Source of the DNA: Devosia sp.
GTDB lineage: Bacteria; Pseudomonadota; Alphaproteobacteria; Rhizobiales; Devosiaceae
Assembly: GCF_028290625.1 (NCBI RefSeq)
Contig: NZ_JAQGJM010000008.1
Span: 62,001-126,000, forward strand
Direction: 5' to 3'
DNA: 64,000 nucleotides
Position 1 is the stretch's first letter; every line of letters begins with the position of its first letter. Shown one piece after another: positions 20,881 through 30,177 of the stretch. The translations under genes were made by a program, and so were the position numbers. A model generated the notes under the pieces. That model saw nothing but the letters and a program-made list of their open reading frames with translations. It was not told the origin of the DNA and did not search any database.

Positions 20881-20887
20881 CATCGCC

Positions 20888-21034
20888 ATGAAACCGCGGC
20901 GCCTGGGCAATGCTCGCCTCGAAGGCCGAGTTCGTGGTCTCAGAGGTAAGGGAGTGGGCGCCGCTTATCGCGCGATGGACTACGTTCACCGCGCCGACTT
21001 TGATTGCGGTAGTACCTGCACCGCCAAGGTCTGA
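20888..21034 (+). pseudogene. Start of an aldo/keto reductase, decayed
   Basis: ATG 20888 begins MKPRRLGNARLEGRVRGLR, resembling the typical AKR opening MKTRxLGxxxLEVSALGLG with altered residues, then runs out after 49 codons in unrelated sequence. Flavodoxin and AKR genes are often neighbours, and both are broken here. Confidence 0.35.
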
Positions 21035-21337
21035 CTAGCCGTCGGCCCGCGTTTTCGGGCAGTCCATCGTTGGCGGGTCAACCACGACACTCAAATGAAT
21101 CCGTGGGGCCGGTCGGCGCCAGTGGGTGGCCATTCGCTTGCGCCAGGCCCGGGTCTGGAGATTCCCGACCAACAGTCGATGCACGGCATCGGCCGAGGTG
21201 TCGTCGCCGACTGGCAGGCGAAAAACTCGGCCCTCGATGCTCGCATGTAGCACGCCGTGCTCCACGAAATAACTCGCCTTCAGCGTCCTGGTGCTGTCCG
21301 AGACTTCCAGGTCTCGGACGATATTTTCCTCGTCCAT
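21035..21337 (-). CDS. Small hypothetical protein
   Basis: 100 residues from ATG 21337, which has GGAGG 6 bases upstream; the longer upstream frame is not needed. The sequence (IVRDLEVSDSTRTLKASYFVEHGVLHA, VFRLPVGDDTSADAVHRLLVG) is well balanced and looks genuine, with a basic C-terminal half. I do not recognise the family. It stands alone, pointing away from the stress block. A weak TGAAC-N18-CGTT (one mismatch, long spacer) lies upstream. Confidence 0.6.
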   Translation of the reverse strand: MDEENIVRDLEVSDSTRTLKASYFVEHGVLHASIEGRVFRLPVGDDTSADAVHRLLVGNLQTRAWRKRMATHWRRPAPRIHLSVVVDPPTMDCPKTRADG

Positions 21338-21668
21338 TTGGGCCTCCCGTCCAAAAGAATGCGCTTTCCAAAACGTGGAGTCCAGAGCGCGCGGTTCAAG
21401 GCAAACTCTCGCCTTCGGCGACGTTATCGGCCGCAGCGCCATGACGCCATCGGAGTCCCAAGGCCTGCCCGCAACAAGGGGATTTGTAATCCGCCATGGG
21501 CCAGCACCGATGAGGTCTCGTGAGTAAACCCCTCAGCCCAAATTCGTGAGATGGCAGCGTGGAGCCACCTGAGAAATGTGGACGTAAGAATTAGCTACGC
21601 CTATTCGACGAGACCAACACCGGTCGAGACGCTCACTTCAGATATTGGCCGCGGCGGCTGATCCACGT
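21338..21668. other. Gap, nothing recognised
   Basis: About 330 bases between two reverse-strand genes. Only short chance frames are present; no hairpin with a T-run was found. Confidence 0.3.
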
Positions 21669-22643
21669 CTAGCAGCCTTGACCCCCGCTGCCGGTCAATA
21701 TGCAGGAGCGCCCAATTTCCTCGATGAACGCCTCCTGCTCCTGTCCCACCATGTGCAGATGAACCGCAGTCGCGCCGACGGCGGCGATCTCATCGATCTC
21801 ATCGGCAATGCGGGTGGTGCTGTCGGTGATAAGGATGGCATGTCCGAGCGCTTCCTTGGTGACGGCCTTCGAGGCGCTGTCAAAATCGGCAGGGCGCCGC
21901 AGGTCCCATGCGACCTCACCTCCAATTGCCGCCGAAGGCCATTGGCTGACAGCGTTTTCCTCAGCGGCCATCAGCGTCGGGGCCCAGCTAACCGCCATCT
22001 GCACATGCACCGGCTTGCCGTCTCCGCCACCTTCGCGAAACGCTTCGATCAATGGCCGGACGCCTTCCGCGCGGCTTCCCGCCAACAGCAAGCCGTCCGC
22101 CCAGTTGCCCGCCAATGCAGCCGTCTTGGCGGTCACTGCTGCGCCGTAGAGCGGCACAGGTGTAGCGGGCCTGGTATAGAGTTTGGCTTCAACGACTGTG
22201 ATCCGGCCGCGATGGGTTACCGTCTCGCCCGCAAACAGGCGGCGCATCACGTTCACGCATTCGAGAAGCCGGGCATTGCGCTCGGCCTTCTCAGGCCAAT
22301 ACTCACCGGTGATTGCCTCGTTGATGGCTTCACCGCTGCCCAACGCCAGCCACAACCGTCCCTGATACATTTCGCCGATTGTCGCCGCCGCTTGTGCCAG
22401 CACAGCCGGGTGGTAGCGGTAGCCGGGCGCCGAAATGATCCCCATGGGGAAGCGAGTCGCCTCCATAGCCGCGCCCAGCCATGACCAGGCGAAACCCGAT
22501 TGGCCTTGCCGCTCGCTCCAGGGATGAAAGTGATCAGAGGACTTGGCAGCATGAAAGCCGGCCGCCTCCGCGCGCTTGACCAACGCAAGCAGGCGGCTCG
22601 GGGCAAACTGTTCGTGCGAGGCGTGGTAGCCGATCTGGACCAT
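21669..22643 (-). CDS. LLM-class flavin oxidoreductase (TIGR03885-like)
   Basis: A 324-residue luciferase-like monooxygenase fold. It shows IGYHASHEQFAPSRLLALVKRAEAAGFHAAKSSDHFHPW, then the flavin-contact region (GRLWLALGSGEAINE) and NARLLECVNVMRRLFAGETV. It resembles the non-F420 flavin subgroup TIGR03885; the substrate is unknown. No ribosome site is visible before ATG 22643, and a GGAAC-N18-CGTT element ends 9 bases upstream, so the message may be leaderless. It is divergent from treZ, which has its own stress promoter. Confidence 0.85.
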   Translation of the reverse strand: MVQIGYHASHEQFAPSRLLALVKRAEAAGFHAAKSSDHFHPWSERQGQSGFAWSWLGAAMEATRFPMGIISAPGYRYHPAVLAQAAATIGEMYQGRLWLALGSGEAINEAITGEYWPEKAERNARLLECVNVMRRLFAGETVTHRGRITVVEAKLYTRPATPVPLYGAAVTAKTAALAGNWADGLLLAGSRAEGVRPLIEAFREGGGDGKPVHVQMAVSWAPTLMAAEENAVSQWPSAAIGGEVAWDLRRPADFDSASKAVTKEALGHAILITDSTTRIADEIDEIAAVGATAVHLHMVGQEQEAFIEEIGRSCILTGSGGQGC

Positions 22644-22651
22644 GGCCCCAT

Positions 22652-22678
22652 AACGCTGTTGAGGCGCATTGGAGTTCC
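22652..22678 (-). promoter_or_regulatory. Candidate sigma-EcfG promoter for the LLM gene
   Basis: Reverse strand GGAAC-N18-CGTT; the spacer is two bases longer than the commonest. The -10 CGTT lies 9 bases before ATG 22643. The -35 forms an inverted repeat with that of treZ (GGAGTTCCG ... CGGAACTCC, 22671-22698). Confidence 0.45.
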
Positions 22679-22689
22679 GACAAACCAGC

Positions 22690-22714
22690 GGAACTCCGAA
22701 AACTTGCCGGCGTT
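22690..22714 (+). promoter_or_regulatory. Sigma-EcfG-type general stress promoter of treZ
   Basis: GGAAC at 22690-22694, exactly 16 bases, then CGTT at 22711-22714: a perfect match to the alphaproteobacterial general-stress consensus. It lies 31 bases before the treZ start. Confidence 0.75.
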
Positions 22715-22745
22715 GAGGCGCGTGTTCCCTTTACAGGACTGTATT

Positions 22746-24527
22746 ATGGCTCAGGACCGCGTCGCGACCGATCTTGCATACCGCTTTGGACCCCAGATCG
22801 AGGGTGCGCAGACGCGGTTTCGACTATGGGCCCCCGGGGCCGCGACAGCCAAACTCGTGATCCAAGGTCAAGCGGCTGTTGCCATGAGCAAGAGATCAGA
22901 TGGCTTCTTCGAAGTCTTGGCGGAATGCGGACCTGGCACACGGTACAAATTTCGGGTGGGTGATCTCGAGTTCCCGGATCTCGCTTCGCGCCAACAAGAC
23001 GGCGATACGACCGGCTGGAGCGTCGTTCGAGAGCAGTTGGTTCCGCCTCCGACCTTCTCGCGGCCTTGGCATGAGATGGTATTCTGTGAGGTGCATATCG
23101 GTACGGCCACGCCTGAGGGAACATTCGCCGCACTCAGCGAACACCTGGAACATTTTCGTGACGCCGGCTACACCTGCCTTGAGATCATGCCCGTCAATGA
23201 ATGCCCCGGTTCTCGCAATTGGGGTTACGACGGAACTCTCGTCTTCGCGCCGGAATCTTCTTACGGCACACCGGAAGAATTGCGCGATCTGGTCGCTCGC
23301 GCCCATGAGCTCGGGCTGACCATGATCCTGGATGTGGTCTACAATCACTTTGGCAGCGTCGACAATTACGCCCCCCAGTATGTCCCTGAGTGGTTCGACG
23401 AAAAGATCGAGACGCCTTGGGGACCAGGCATCGACTTCAATCAGGAACTGGTGCGTCACTTCTACTACGAAAATGCCATGATGTGGCTGGTCGAGTACGG
23501 CTTCGACGGGCTGCGCTTCGATGCCGTCCATGAAATCAAGAGCGACGCCAAAGACAAATTTCTCGGGGAGCTCGCGGCGACCGCCCGGGCCGTCAAGCCG
23601 GGGGTAAAACTGATCCTTGAGAATATGAATAACTCGACGCAATGGCTGGAGCGTAACGATCACAATGAGCCTATGACCTACTGGGCTCAGTGGAATGAGG
23701 ACATGCATCACGTCCTCGCTTACATCGTCACCGGCGAGGGCAAAAAGACCGGCTACGACGAACACAGCAAAGATCCCGTCGCGGATCTTGAAAAAGCTCT
23801 CGCCGATGGCTTCGTTCACGACCACGACGAGGGTCCGGAAAGCGATGGACGCATGCGTGGCGGCCCTGCGAGCCGGCTACCGCCCGATTCCTTCATTACC
23901 TATGTGGAAAACCACGACCAGATCGGCAATCGCGCGGACGGCAAGCGCCTGTCCGCCCGGCTCGAGCCTAACAGGCTCGACTTTGTGCATTTCGTCAAAT
24001 TCATTGCCCCGCAAATTCCGCTCTGCTTCATGGGCGATGAAGCCAGCCTGGCGTCCCCTTTCCCATTTTTCGTGGATATGAGCCAAGAGGAAGGCGAGAA
24101 AGCCAACAAGCGGCGCTACAAGGAAATGCGCGAGATGTTCATGGAGGCGGTCGAGGACGGGGATCTGCCGCATCCGAACGACCCTCGCACATTCGAGATG
24201 GCCAAGTTGCCATGGGAGGCGTTCGGCGAGGATCAGCACCGCGCCTCGCTTCGCCGGTTTCGCGAGCTCGCCTCGTTCCGTCGCGACAAGGTTTGGCCGC
24301 TGTCCGCAACGCCCTGTACCGACGCCACAAGCGCCCGGCACGGACAAGGGCTGATCGTCAACTGGATGTTCCAGGCAGGTACGCTAACCCTGGCACTCAA
24401 TCCCACGGCCGCCCCCCTGGACATGCCTTGCCTCATCCAGGGTGCGCCTGTTTCCACCGGAGATTTTCACCAGCATGGGGAGGTCCTTCGGCTCGGCGCT
24501 TGGTCTGCAATCGCGTGGCGGAACTGA
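22746..24527 (+). CDS. treZ: Malto-oligosyltrehalose trehalohydrolase
   Basis: 593 residues, GH13 family. It releases trehalose from maltooligosyl-trehalose, the second step of TreY/TreZ trehalose synthesis, in the cytoplasm. An N-terminal beta-sandwich domain (FRLWAPGAATAKLVI) precedes the barrel. Catalytic regions are DVVYNHFG, the nucleophile Asp in GFDGLRFDAVHEI, the acid Glu in LILENMNN, and ENHDQIGNR. ATG 22746 follows AGGACT. No treY is in the window. The stress promoter upstream agrees with trehalose as an osmotic and desiccation protectant. Confidence 0.92.
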   Translation: MAQDRVATDLAYRFGPQIEGAQTRFRLWAPGAATAKLVIQGQAAVAMSKRSDGFFEVLAECGPGTRYKFRVGDLEFPDLASRQQDGDTTGWSVVREQLVPPPTFSRPWHEMVFCEVHIGTATPEGTFAALSEHLEHFRDAGYTCLEIMPVNECPGSRNWGYDGTLVFAPESSYGTPEELRDLVARAHELGLTMILDVVYNHFGSVDNYAPQYVPEWFDEKIETPWGPGIDFNQELVRHFYYENAMMWLVEYGFDGLRFDAVHEIKSDAKDKFLGELAATARAVKPGVKLILENMNNSTQWLERNDHNEPMTYWAQWNEDMHHVLAYIVTGEGKKTGYDEHSKDPVADLEKALADGFVHDHDEGPESDGRMRGGPASRLPPDSFITYVENHDQIGNRADGKRLSARLEPNRLDFVHFVKFIAPQIPLCFMGDEASLASPFPFFVDMSQEEGEKANKRRYKEMREMFMEAVEDGDLPHPNDPRTFEMAKLPWEAFGEDQHRASLRRFRELASFRRDKVWPLSATPCTDATSARHGQGLIVNWMFQAGTLTLALNPTAAPLDMPCLIQGAPVSTGDFHQHGEVLRLGAWSAIAWRN

Positions 24528-24600
24528 TCGGCACCGGGTCTCCACTACCAACCAAAAAAGGCCCCCAAAAGGAGCTCCTAGAAATCGCGAACGAGCGCAG

Positions 24601-25131
24601 TTATTTTCCCGCAAGAGCGTGAATATGCTCCTGGTGCATCTTCAGCGTCGGCAGAGTGTTCGAAGCGAAGTCCTTGAGCGCTCCAGCGGGCCCACCAGCT
24701 GCATAGCCCTCAAAGAGTGCTACGGCCTCGTCGTGCGCCTTAACCTGGGCCTCGATATAGGCCGCATCGAACTGGTCGTCCTTGACGTCCTCAAGCGCAT
24801 CGAGCTGGGTCTGGTGGGGTTCGTCTAGCCCGGTAGATGGCGTCACCTTCTCCGCAGTGACCGCAGTCAACATATCCTGCGCCGCCTTGGAGTGGTCGGT
24901 GGTCATTTGTTCGGCAAATGCGAGCACATCGGCATTTTGCGTGTGGTCCTGGGCCAGGGCGCTGGACTTGAGCTCGAACATGTTGCCGATCGCCGCCTTG
25001 GTCGCGAACTCAGCTGGGTCCGAAACGCTCATCGTTGCGGCCGGCGCCGCGGGTGCGGGGGCGGCATTTTGTGCAAAGGCGGGCGTAGCGAATAGCACGA
25101 CGGTGCTGAGTAAAAGGGCTTTTAGGGGCAT
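24601..25131 (-). CDS. DUF4142 secreted protein
   Basis: 176 residues with a signal peptide ([19 protein letters not shown]), an Ala/Pro-rich linker and the helical DUF4142 domain, a ferritin-like four-helix bundle ([24 protein letters not shown] ... [17 protein letters not shown] ... [16 protein letters not shown]). Family members are periplasmic stress-induced proteins. ATG 25131 has GGAGA 7 bases upstream. It is divergent from katE. A weak GGAAC-N19-TGTT lies upstream, not convincing by itself. Confidence 0.88.
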   Translation of the reverse strand: MPLKALLLSTVVLFATPAFAQNAAPAPAAPAATMSVSDPAEFATKAAIGNMFELKSSALAQDHTQNADVLAFAEQMTTDHSKAAQDMLTAVTAEKVTPSTGLDEPHQTQLDALEDVKDDQFDAAYIEAQVKAHDEAVALFEGYAAGGPAGALKDFASNTLPTLKMHQEHIHALAGK

Positions 25132-25386
25132 TGTTTGTCTCCAAGTGCATGCCGAATGGCTGGACTGCAACAATGGTCGATCTACAGGTGCGTTCCGTCA
25201 CTTTATTGCACATGTGCTGGGGACTGGACCGGCGTGTGGCAGGTCGGGGAATGTCAGCATGCTGTGGGCCTTGAATGCTGGAGCGGGAGAAAGCGACGTT
25301 ACAAGTCGCGGCCCATTTTGACCCGCGGGAACATTTCGGCCGGTGAACCTTTATGGCTGAGCAGCACTGTCCTCCTGGAGAAGATC

Positions 25387-27501
25387 ATGACCCGACGTCC
25401 GAAATCCACTGGTTTTGAAGAGGCAACATACGGCGATCAAGCGGTGAACCGGGCCGCGGGTGGGGAGACACATCAGACTGCCGAGGAAGGCTACGATGTC
25501 CTCACCACGCAACAGGGGACGCCGGTCGGGGACGACCAGAATACGCTTCGTCAGGGTGCACGCGGCCCGGCCCTCATCGAAGACTCTCATTTTCGCGAGA
25601 AGATCTTCCATTTCGACCATGAGCGCATCCCGGAGCGGGTGGTGCACGCCCGCGGCTATGGCGCCCATGGGTTTTTCGAAACCTACAAGCCGCTGACCAA
25701 GCTGACTCGGGCCGACATCTTCCAACGCGAGGGCGAGCAGACGCCGGTGTTCGTGCGGTTTTCGACGGTGGCCGGCAGCAAGGGCTCGTTCGATCTGGCG
25801 CGCGACGTGCGCGGCTTTGCCGTCAAATTCTACACCCAGGAGGGCAACTGGGATCTGGTTGGCAATAATATCCCCGTGTTCTTCATCCAGGATGCCATCA
25901 AGTTTCCCGACGTGATCCACTCGGTCAAACCCGAGCCGGATAAGGAATTTCCGCAGGCGCAGAGTGCCCATGACAATTTCTGGGATTTCATCTCGCTGAC
26001 CCCAGAATCCATGCACATGATCATGTGGGTAATGTCGGATCGCGCCATCCCGCGCTCATTCCGCTTCATGCAGGGGTTCGGCGTTCACACCTTCCGCCTG
26101 GTCAATGCCAAGGGCGAGTCCAATTTCGTCAAATTCCACTGGAAGCCCAAGCTGGGGCTGCAGTCGGTGCTGTGGAACGAGGCGGTGAAGATCAACGGCG
26201 CCGATCCTGATTTCCATCGGCGCGACCTGTGGAACGCCATTCAGAGTGGCGCCTTTCCCGAATGGGAGCTCTGCCTGCAGGTGTTCGACCAGGATTTCGC
26301 CGATAGCTTCGATTTCGACGTTCTCGATCCGACCAAGCTTATCCCCGAAGAAATCCTGCCGGCCGAACCAGTGGGCCGGCTGGTGCTCAACCGCATGCCG
26401 GCGAACTTCTTCGCTGAGACCGAGCAAGTCGCGTTCATGACGCAAAATGTGGTGCCGGGGATCGAATTCTCCAATGATCCTCTGCTACAGGGCCGCAATT
26501 TTTCCTATCTCGATACCCAGCTGAAGCGTCTGGGCTCGCCGAACTTCGCCCAGTTGCCGATCAACGCGCCCAAGTGTCCGTTCCATCATTTCCAGCAGGA
26601 TGGACACATGGCGTTCCAAAACCCCAAGGGCCGCGCTAATTACGAGCCCAATTCCTGGGGTCCGGAAATCGGCGGACCGCGGGAATCAGCGGAGCAAGGC
26701 TTCCAGACCTTTCCCCAGGAACCCGAGGGGCCGAAGGTGCGGCTGCGCCCGGAAAGCTTTGCCGATCATTATAGCCAGGCCCGACAGTTCTACATCAGCC
26801 AGACCTTGATCGAGCAGCGCCATATCGCCGATGCGCTGGTGTTCGAACTCAGCAAATGCGAATTCTCTCCTATTCGCGAACGCATGGTCGGCCACCTGCT
26901 CAATATCGACCCCGACCTCGCTCAGACCGTTGCCGATGGTTTGGGGCTGACCGCATTGCCTGCGGCGGCTTCTGCCGCTGTGACCCCGCGAACTGACCTG
27001 CCTCCCTCCGATATGCTCAGCATCCTGAAAAATCCGCCGCCGTCGCTCGAGGGCCGCAAGATCGGTGTGTTGGTGACCGAAGGCGCCGATATAGAGCTGC
27101 TCAAAGCCCTGCAGGATGCCATTGTCGCTGAGGGTGCCGTCATCGAAATCATAGCACCGACAATTGGCGGCGTGACGCTGAGCGATGGAACGTTGCAACC
27201 TGCTCATCATAAGATCGATGGTGCTCCCTCGGTGCTGTTCGATGCCGTCGCGTTGCTGATCACAGACAAGGGCGTGCTGTCGCTGATGAAGCTCCCGCCT
27301 GCCCGCGACTTTGTCAGCGATGCCTATGCGCACTACAAATTTCTGGGCTTCACCGAACCGGCGACCAAACTCTTCGAAAAGATCGGGTTGCCCGAAGATC
27401 TTGACGATGGCTTTATTGCCCTAAACCAGCCAGGTGACGCCAGCGGCTTCATCGCGACGTGTCGAGCCCTTCGGTTCTGGGATCGACCAGACGGCGCATA
27501 G
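25387..27501 (+). CDS. katE: Large-subunit (HPII-type) catalase
   Basis: 704 residues; decomposes hydrogen peroxide. The catalase core includes the distal His in [12 protein letters not shown], Asn in [11 protein letters not shown], and the proximal haem Tyr region ([22 protein letters not shown]). The last ~150 residues form the glutamine-amidotransferase-like domain of large catalases ([19 protein letters not shown]). Start ATG 25387 has GGAG 6 bases upstream; the longer frame to 25135 is spurious. It sits among other stress genes. A GGAAC with a poor -10 (CTTT) lies 55 bases upstream. Confidence 0.96.
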   Translation: MTRRPKSTGFEEATYGDQAVNRAAGGETHQTAEEGYDVLTTQQGTPVGDDQNTLRQGARGPALIEDSHFREKIFHFDHERIPERVVHARGYGAHGFFETYKPLTKLTRADIFQREGEQTPVFVRFSTVAGSKGSFDLARDVRGFAVKFYTQEGNWDLVGNNIPVFFIQDAIKFPDVIHSVKPEPDKEFPQAQSAHDNFWDFISLTPESMHMIMWVMSDRAIPRSFRFMQGFGVHTFRLVNAKGESNFVKFHWKPKLGLQSVLWNEAVKINGADPDFHRRDLWNAIQSGAFPEWELCLQVFDQDFADSFDFDVLDPTKLIPEEILPAEPVGRLVLNRMPANFFAETEQVAFMTQNVVPGIEFSNDPLLQGRNFSYLDTQLKRLGSPNFAQLPINAPKCPFHHFQQDGHMAFQNPKGRANYEPNSWGPEIGGPRESAEQGFQTFPQEPEGPKVRLRPESFADHYSQARQFYISQTLIEQRHIADALVFELSKCEFSPIRERMVGHLLNIDPDLAQTVADGLGLTALPAAASAAVTPRTDLPPSDMLSILKNPPPSLEGRKIGVLVTEGADIELLKALQDAIVAEGAVIEIIAPTIGGVTLSDGTLQPAHHKIDGAPSVLFDAVALLITDKGVLSLMKLPPARDFVSDAYAHYKFLGFTEPATKLFEKIGLPEDLDDGFIALNQPGDASGFIATCRALRFWDRPDGA

Positions 27502-27510
27502 CGGCAAATG

Positions 27511-27532
27511 GAGGGCGGCTTCGGCCGCCCTC
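27511..27532 (+). terminator. Hairpin with TTCG tetraloop after katE
   Basis: Perfect 9-base stem GAGGGCGGC / GCCGCCCTC closed by TTCG, 9 bases after the katE stop. There is no strong T-run, so it may protect the mRNA end as much as terminate. Confidence 0.65.
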
Positions 27533-27554
27533 TCACTTCAACGACCGTAGTGAA

Positions 27555-28217
27555 TCAATGTCCCGTTGTGGCGTGCGGCGCAGCCACCGGCTTTGACTCA
27601 GGCGAGCCTCTGAACCGCAGCACAATCGACAACACCACTAAGACGGCCGTCGACAGGAATTCCGACTGCCAGTTTTGGAATGACTCGAACCACAATTGTG
27701 GATTGCCGAGGTATTCCCATGCGCCAAGGGCATGTTCACCGTGTTGCAGTGCCTGTTCATTGGCAACGCCCACGCTATGGAGCCAGTGTAAAATGAACGA
27801 ACCCAAGAAGAGAAGCGCCAGAGCGGTTCCCCAAGAATATGAGTAAAGCTGTCTCCAGAATGCTCCTGCGCGCACCGGCCAAGGAGCGTCCGGGTCGTTC
27901 TGTTTCTTCGCGGGGTCCTCGTCTTCAGCAGCGTTCCTCTCGTCCGGATCCTTCGACTCTGACGATCCTCTCTGAAACAGGATCGCTGTCATCATCACGT
28001 AGGCCGACATCTGGAGGAATTCGCTCTCCCAGTTTTCAAACAATGCGGACTGGAAGGCGTGGCTGAAGAAATATGTGACGATCGAGATTGGCCCTTCGCT
28101 GTGGCGCAACAGCTCCTCGTTTTCGACCTGCCAGCCGGTCAGCACCATTCCCACCAGCGACCCGCAAAACAAAAGCATCAAGGCTAGGGTCAGGCCATTG
28201 TCCTTCATAAAACGCAT
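27555..28217 (-). CDS. DUF6766-family membrane protein
   Basis: 220 residues. It has an N-terminal membrane helix (GLTLALMLLFCGSLVGMVLTGW), a second near FLQMSAYVMMTAILF, an acidic loop (SKDPDERNAAEDEDPAKK), and two more (GTALALLFLGSFILHWLHS; FLSTAVLVVLSIVLRF). The two halves look alike, each with a WESEFLQ/WQSEFLS motif, suggesting an internal duplication. Function is unknown; homologues cluster with stress genes in alphaproteobacteria. Confidence 0.85.
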   Translation of the reverse strand: MRFMKDNGLTLALMLLFCGSLVGMVLTGWQVENEELLRHSEGPISIVTYFFSHAFQSALFENWESEFLQMSAYVMMTAILFQRGSSESKDPDERNAAEDEDPAKKQNDPDAPWPVRAGAFWRQLYSYSWGTALALLFLGSFILHWLHSVGVANEQALQHGEHALGAWEYLGNPQLWFESFQNWQSEFLSTAVLVVLSIVLRFRGSPESKPVAAPHATTGH

Positions 28218-28250
28218 CGATCTCTCCTCAACTGTCCGGACGTATCGACA

Positions 28251-28278
28251 AAAACGGCGGCCCTGCGGGGGCCGCCGT
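28251..28278 (-). terminator. Intrinsic terminator of the YciF-like gene
   Basis: Perfect 10-base stem ACGGCGGCCC / GGGCCGCCGT with a 5-base loop. On the reverse strand it is followed by a T-run, 28 bases after the stop of the gene at 28306. Confidence 0.85.
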
Positions 28279-28305
28279 CAATTCCAGTTCCCTGATGCAA
28301 AGGAC

Positions 28306-28803
28306 TTAGGCGGCCTTCACATTCGCTTCTGCTTCGGCCAGTTCGCTCAACGCCTGGTCGGTTGCAATTTCTTCCTGCAGTGTGGCCTCGAACAGCGCGA
28401 CAGCGTCAGTCAGGCCGAGTTGATTTGCCCAGGTCCGAAGCGTCCCGTAGCGGGCGATTTCGTAGTGCTCCACAGCTTGGGCCGCAGCGGCCAAGCCGGC
28501 GTCCAAGGCGACCGTTCCCTTGAACTCGTCCATGATGGACTTGCCTTCCTCGAGAATGCCGAGGATCGCATCGCAGACTTTGCCGCGGGGCGTTTTGCCG
28601 ATCAGCTCGAACACCTGCTCAAGGCGCTCAACGTGAACTTCGGTTTCGGCAAGGTGCTTCTCGAAGCTCGCTTTAAGAGCCGGCCACTGTGCCGCCTTGG
28701 CCATCTTAGGCAGATTTCTCACGATTTGCTTTTCGGCGTAATAGATGTCCTTCAGCGTATCTTCGAAGAGGTCATTCAGGGTCTTCTCTTTTTGAGCTGC
28801 CAT
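28306..28803 (-). CDS. YciE/YciF ferritin-like protein (DUF892)
   Basis: 165 residues of the YciF/DUF892 four-helix family: LNDLFEDTLKDIYYAEKQIVRNLPKMAKAA, FEKHLAETEVHVERLEQVFELIG, VEHYEIARYGTLRTWA and LFEATLQEEIATDQALSELAE. Carboxylate/His pairs (AEKQ, ETEVHV, EHYE, EEIATD) form a putative di-metal site. Homologues are stress-induced and may act as small ferroxidases. ATG 28803 is used instead of the longer frame. A perfect sigma-EcfG-type promoter lies 36 bases upstream. Confidence 0.9.
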   Translation of the reverse strand: MAAQKEKTLNDLFEDTLKDIYYAEKQIVRNLPKMAKAAQWPALKASFEKHLAETEVHVERLEQVFELIGKTPRGKVCDAILGILEEGKSIMDEFKGTVALDAGLAAAAQAVEHYEIARYGTLRTWANQLGLTDAVALFEATLQEEIATDQALSELAEAEANVKAA

Positions 28804-28838
28804 TGTCGTTCTCGCGTTCGTGATGAATGATGGACTTG

Positions 28839-28863
28839 AACGCAATTGTGAAATCCTGGTTCC
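28839..28863 (-). promoter_or_regulatory. Sigma-EcfG-type promoter of the YciF-like gene
   Basis: Reverse strand GGAAC (28863-28859), 16 bases, CGTT (28842-28839): a perfect general-stress promoter. Transcription would start about 30 bases before the coding start. Confidence 0.75.
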
Positions 28864-29435
28864 GCCAGGCGTTGTCGGTGCCCTGGCCTGCGGTCGATCC
28901 GGCCTAAGCCAAGCCGACTGCGCATGCGAATTCCAAAGTCACTCCAGCAATCGGACCCTCACGCTGGGAAGAATGTTCGACCATCTCTGGGGAACCGTGC
29001 GTGCCTCGTCTCGTTGGTCGCGATTCAACCAGATGCGAGAGCCCGAAGTCCGTAAGGCATGGGAGGCGCATGCGACGACCGGCAGTCTGCATCAGCCGAT
29101 GCATGAAGGGGCAACGGTCGGCGGCGGCATCAGGGAAAGAATGAAGCAAGAGGACTCGGGGACCCGTCGGGCAGGCAGCTGAGTCCTGCTGAGCGCGCAG
29201 AGGGTAGGCTTCCTGAGATAGAGTGGTGATGCAGCGCGGGCGGGGTATGGACTCGAGTGCCGTTTCGTTGGCCAGTGCGAGAGACCGGAAAAATCGCACT
29301 GTTTCCCTTGCCGCCATGTCCGGTTGACGCGCGCTGCATCAGCACCACAATCGTTTGGGGGCCGGACGGTTCCAGCAGCTGAAATAGAATAATATAGCTG
29401 CCCCGATACGGGCCATTCTGTTCTACTGCAATACG
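28864..29435. other. Gap, nothing convincing
   Basis: About 570 bases. A forward frame (28820-29182) and overlapping reverse frames are open, but their composition is irregular and no family is recognisable; they also overlap the YciF-like promoter. I see no RNA gene or clear terminator. Confidence 0.35.
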
Positions 29436-29666
29436 TTACACTACCGGCGGTAGCGCCTCTTCGGCACGCTCCGCCACCCAGGCCTCCAATTCGCCCTTGA
29501 TGGCTAAGATATGCTCGCGCGTGTCCTGGTCGGAGGTGGGGCCATTCTTTTCTATCCAGCGTTGGCAGCCGAACAATATTGTGGAGACCGCGGCGCTGGA
29601 CCACGTGTCCGCCGGGCCGGCATATTGCCGCCAACGCAGAATTGCTGACGCGTATTTCTCGGACAT
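29436..29666 (-). CDS. Small hypothetical protein, possibly stress-induced
   Basis: 76 residues from ATG 29666 (SEKYASAILRWRQYAGP, then LFGCQRWIEKNGPTSD, EHILAIKGELEAWVAERAEE). It looks like a genuine soluble helical protein; I do not recognise the family. A GGAAC-N16-CGTA lies 28 bases upstream, one mismatch from the sigma-EcfG consensus, which fits the neighbouring stress genes. Confidence 0.6.
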   Translation of the reverse strand: MSEKYASAILRWRQYAGPADTWSSAAVSTILFGCQRWIEKNGPTSDQDTREHILAIKGELEAWVAERAEEALPPVV

Positions 29667-29693
29667 CTTTGTTCTCGGTGGAATTCAAGCGTG

Positions 29694-29718
29694 TACGGAG
29701 TGTCAGGCGATTGGTTCC
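29694..29718 (-). promoter_or_regulatory. Probable sigma-EcfG-type promoter
   Basis: Reverse strand GGAAC (29718-29714), 16-base spacer, CGTA (29697-29694). One mismatch from consensus, correctly placed for the 76-residue gene. Confidence 0.5.
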
Positions 29719-29816
29719 GCAGCGGAATAATTACCGCGAAAGCTTTGCTGGGGCGATTCACGTTTTGGGGGGGCGCCGTCAGGAGGAGGGGAGATCTGGG
29801 TGCGTGCTTGGCGGCC

Positions 29817-30032
29817 CTAGTCGGTCGACCCGTCGCGTAGCCCCACTATCCGCTTCCAGATTGCTGCGGCCCGGTCTTCCTCGATGCGAAACCGCGCCAG
29901 CAGTTCTTCCTCTGGAGCATCCCAGTGGTCGGCGAGCCGCAGAGCCGCCGCAGCCCGGCCGCAAGCCAGATGCAGCTCGGAATAGAGTGCGAAAAGCTCT
30001 TCGCGATCGGCAGGATTCATCGGTTCGCTCAT
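29817..30032 (-). CDS. Small hypothetical protein
   Basis: 71 residues from ATG 30032: NPADREELFALYSELHLACG, then LRLADHWDAPEEELLARFRIEED. It is helical and charged and looks real. No family is recognised. It is divergent from the SDR at 30178. The longer frame to 30239 is not needed. Confidence 0.55.
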   Translation of the reverse strand: MSEPMNPADREELFALYSELHLACGRAAAALRLADHWDAPEEELLARFRIEEDRAAAIWKRIVGLRDGSTD

Positions 30033-30177
30033 GACGTTCAAACGAGACAGGTGGCAAAAAGGCTCTGTCTTCTGAACGATGAATCGCTGAAATCGTCCGT
30101 CGATGCCGATTGCAGCATGCGGAACCCCAGCGCTTGCAATGTCATTGCTGGTTGTAATCTCACACAGCGAGGACCCC

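Noticed and set aside
25169..25196. GGAAC-N19-TGTT upstream of the DUF4142 gene as a stress promoter
   Set aside because: The spacer is three bases too long and the -10 has a mismatch.
25320..25386. GGAAC upstream of katE as a sigma-EcfG promoter
   Set aside because: The -10 at the correct spacing is CTTT, not CGTT; kept only as a weak possibility.
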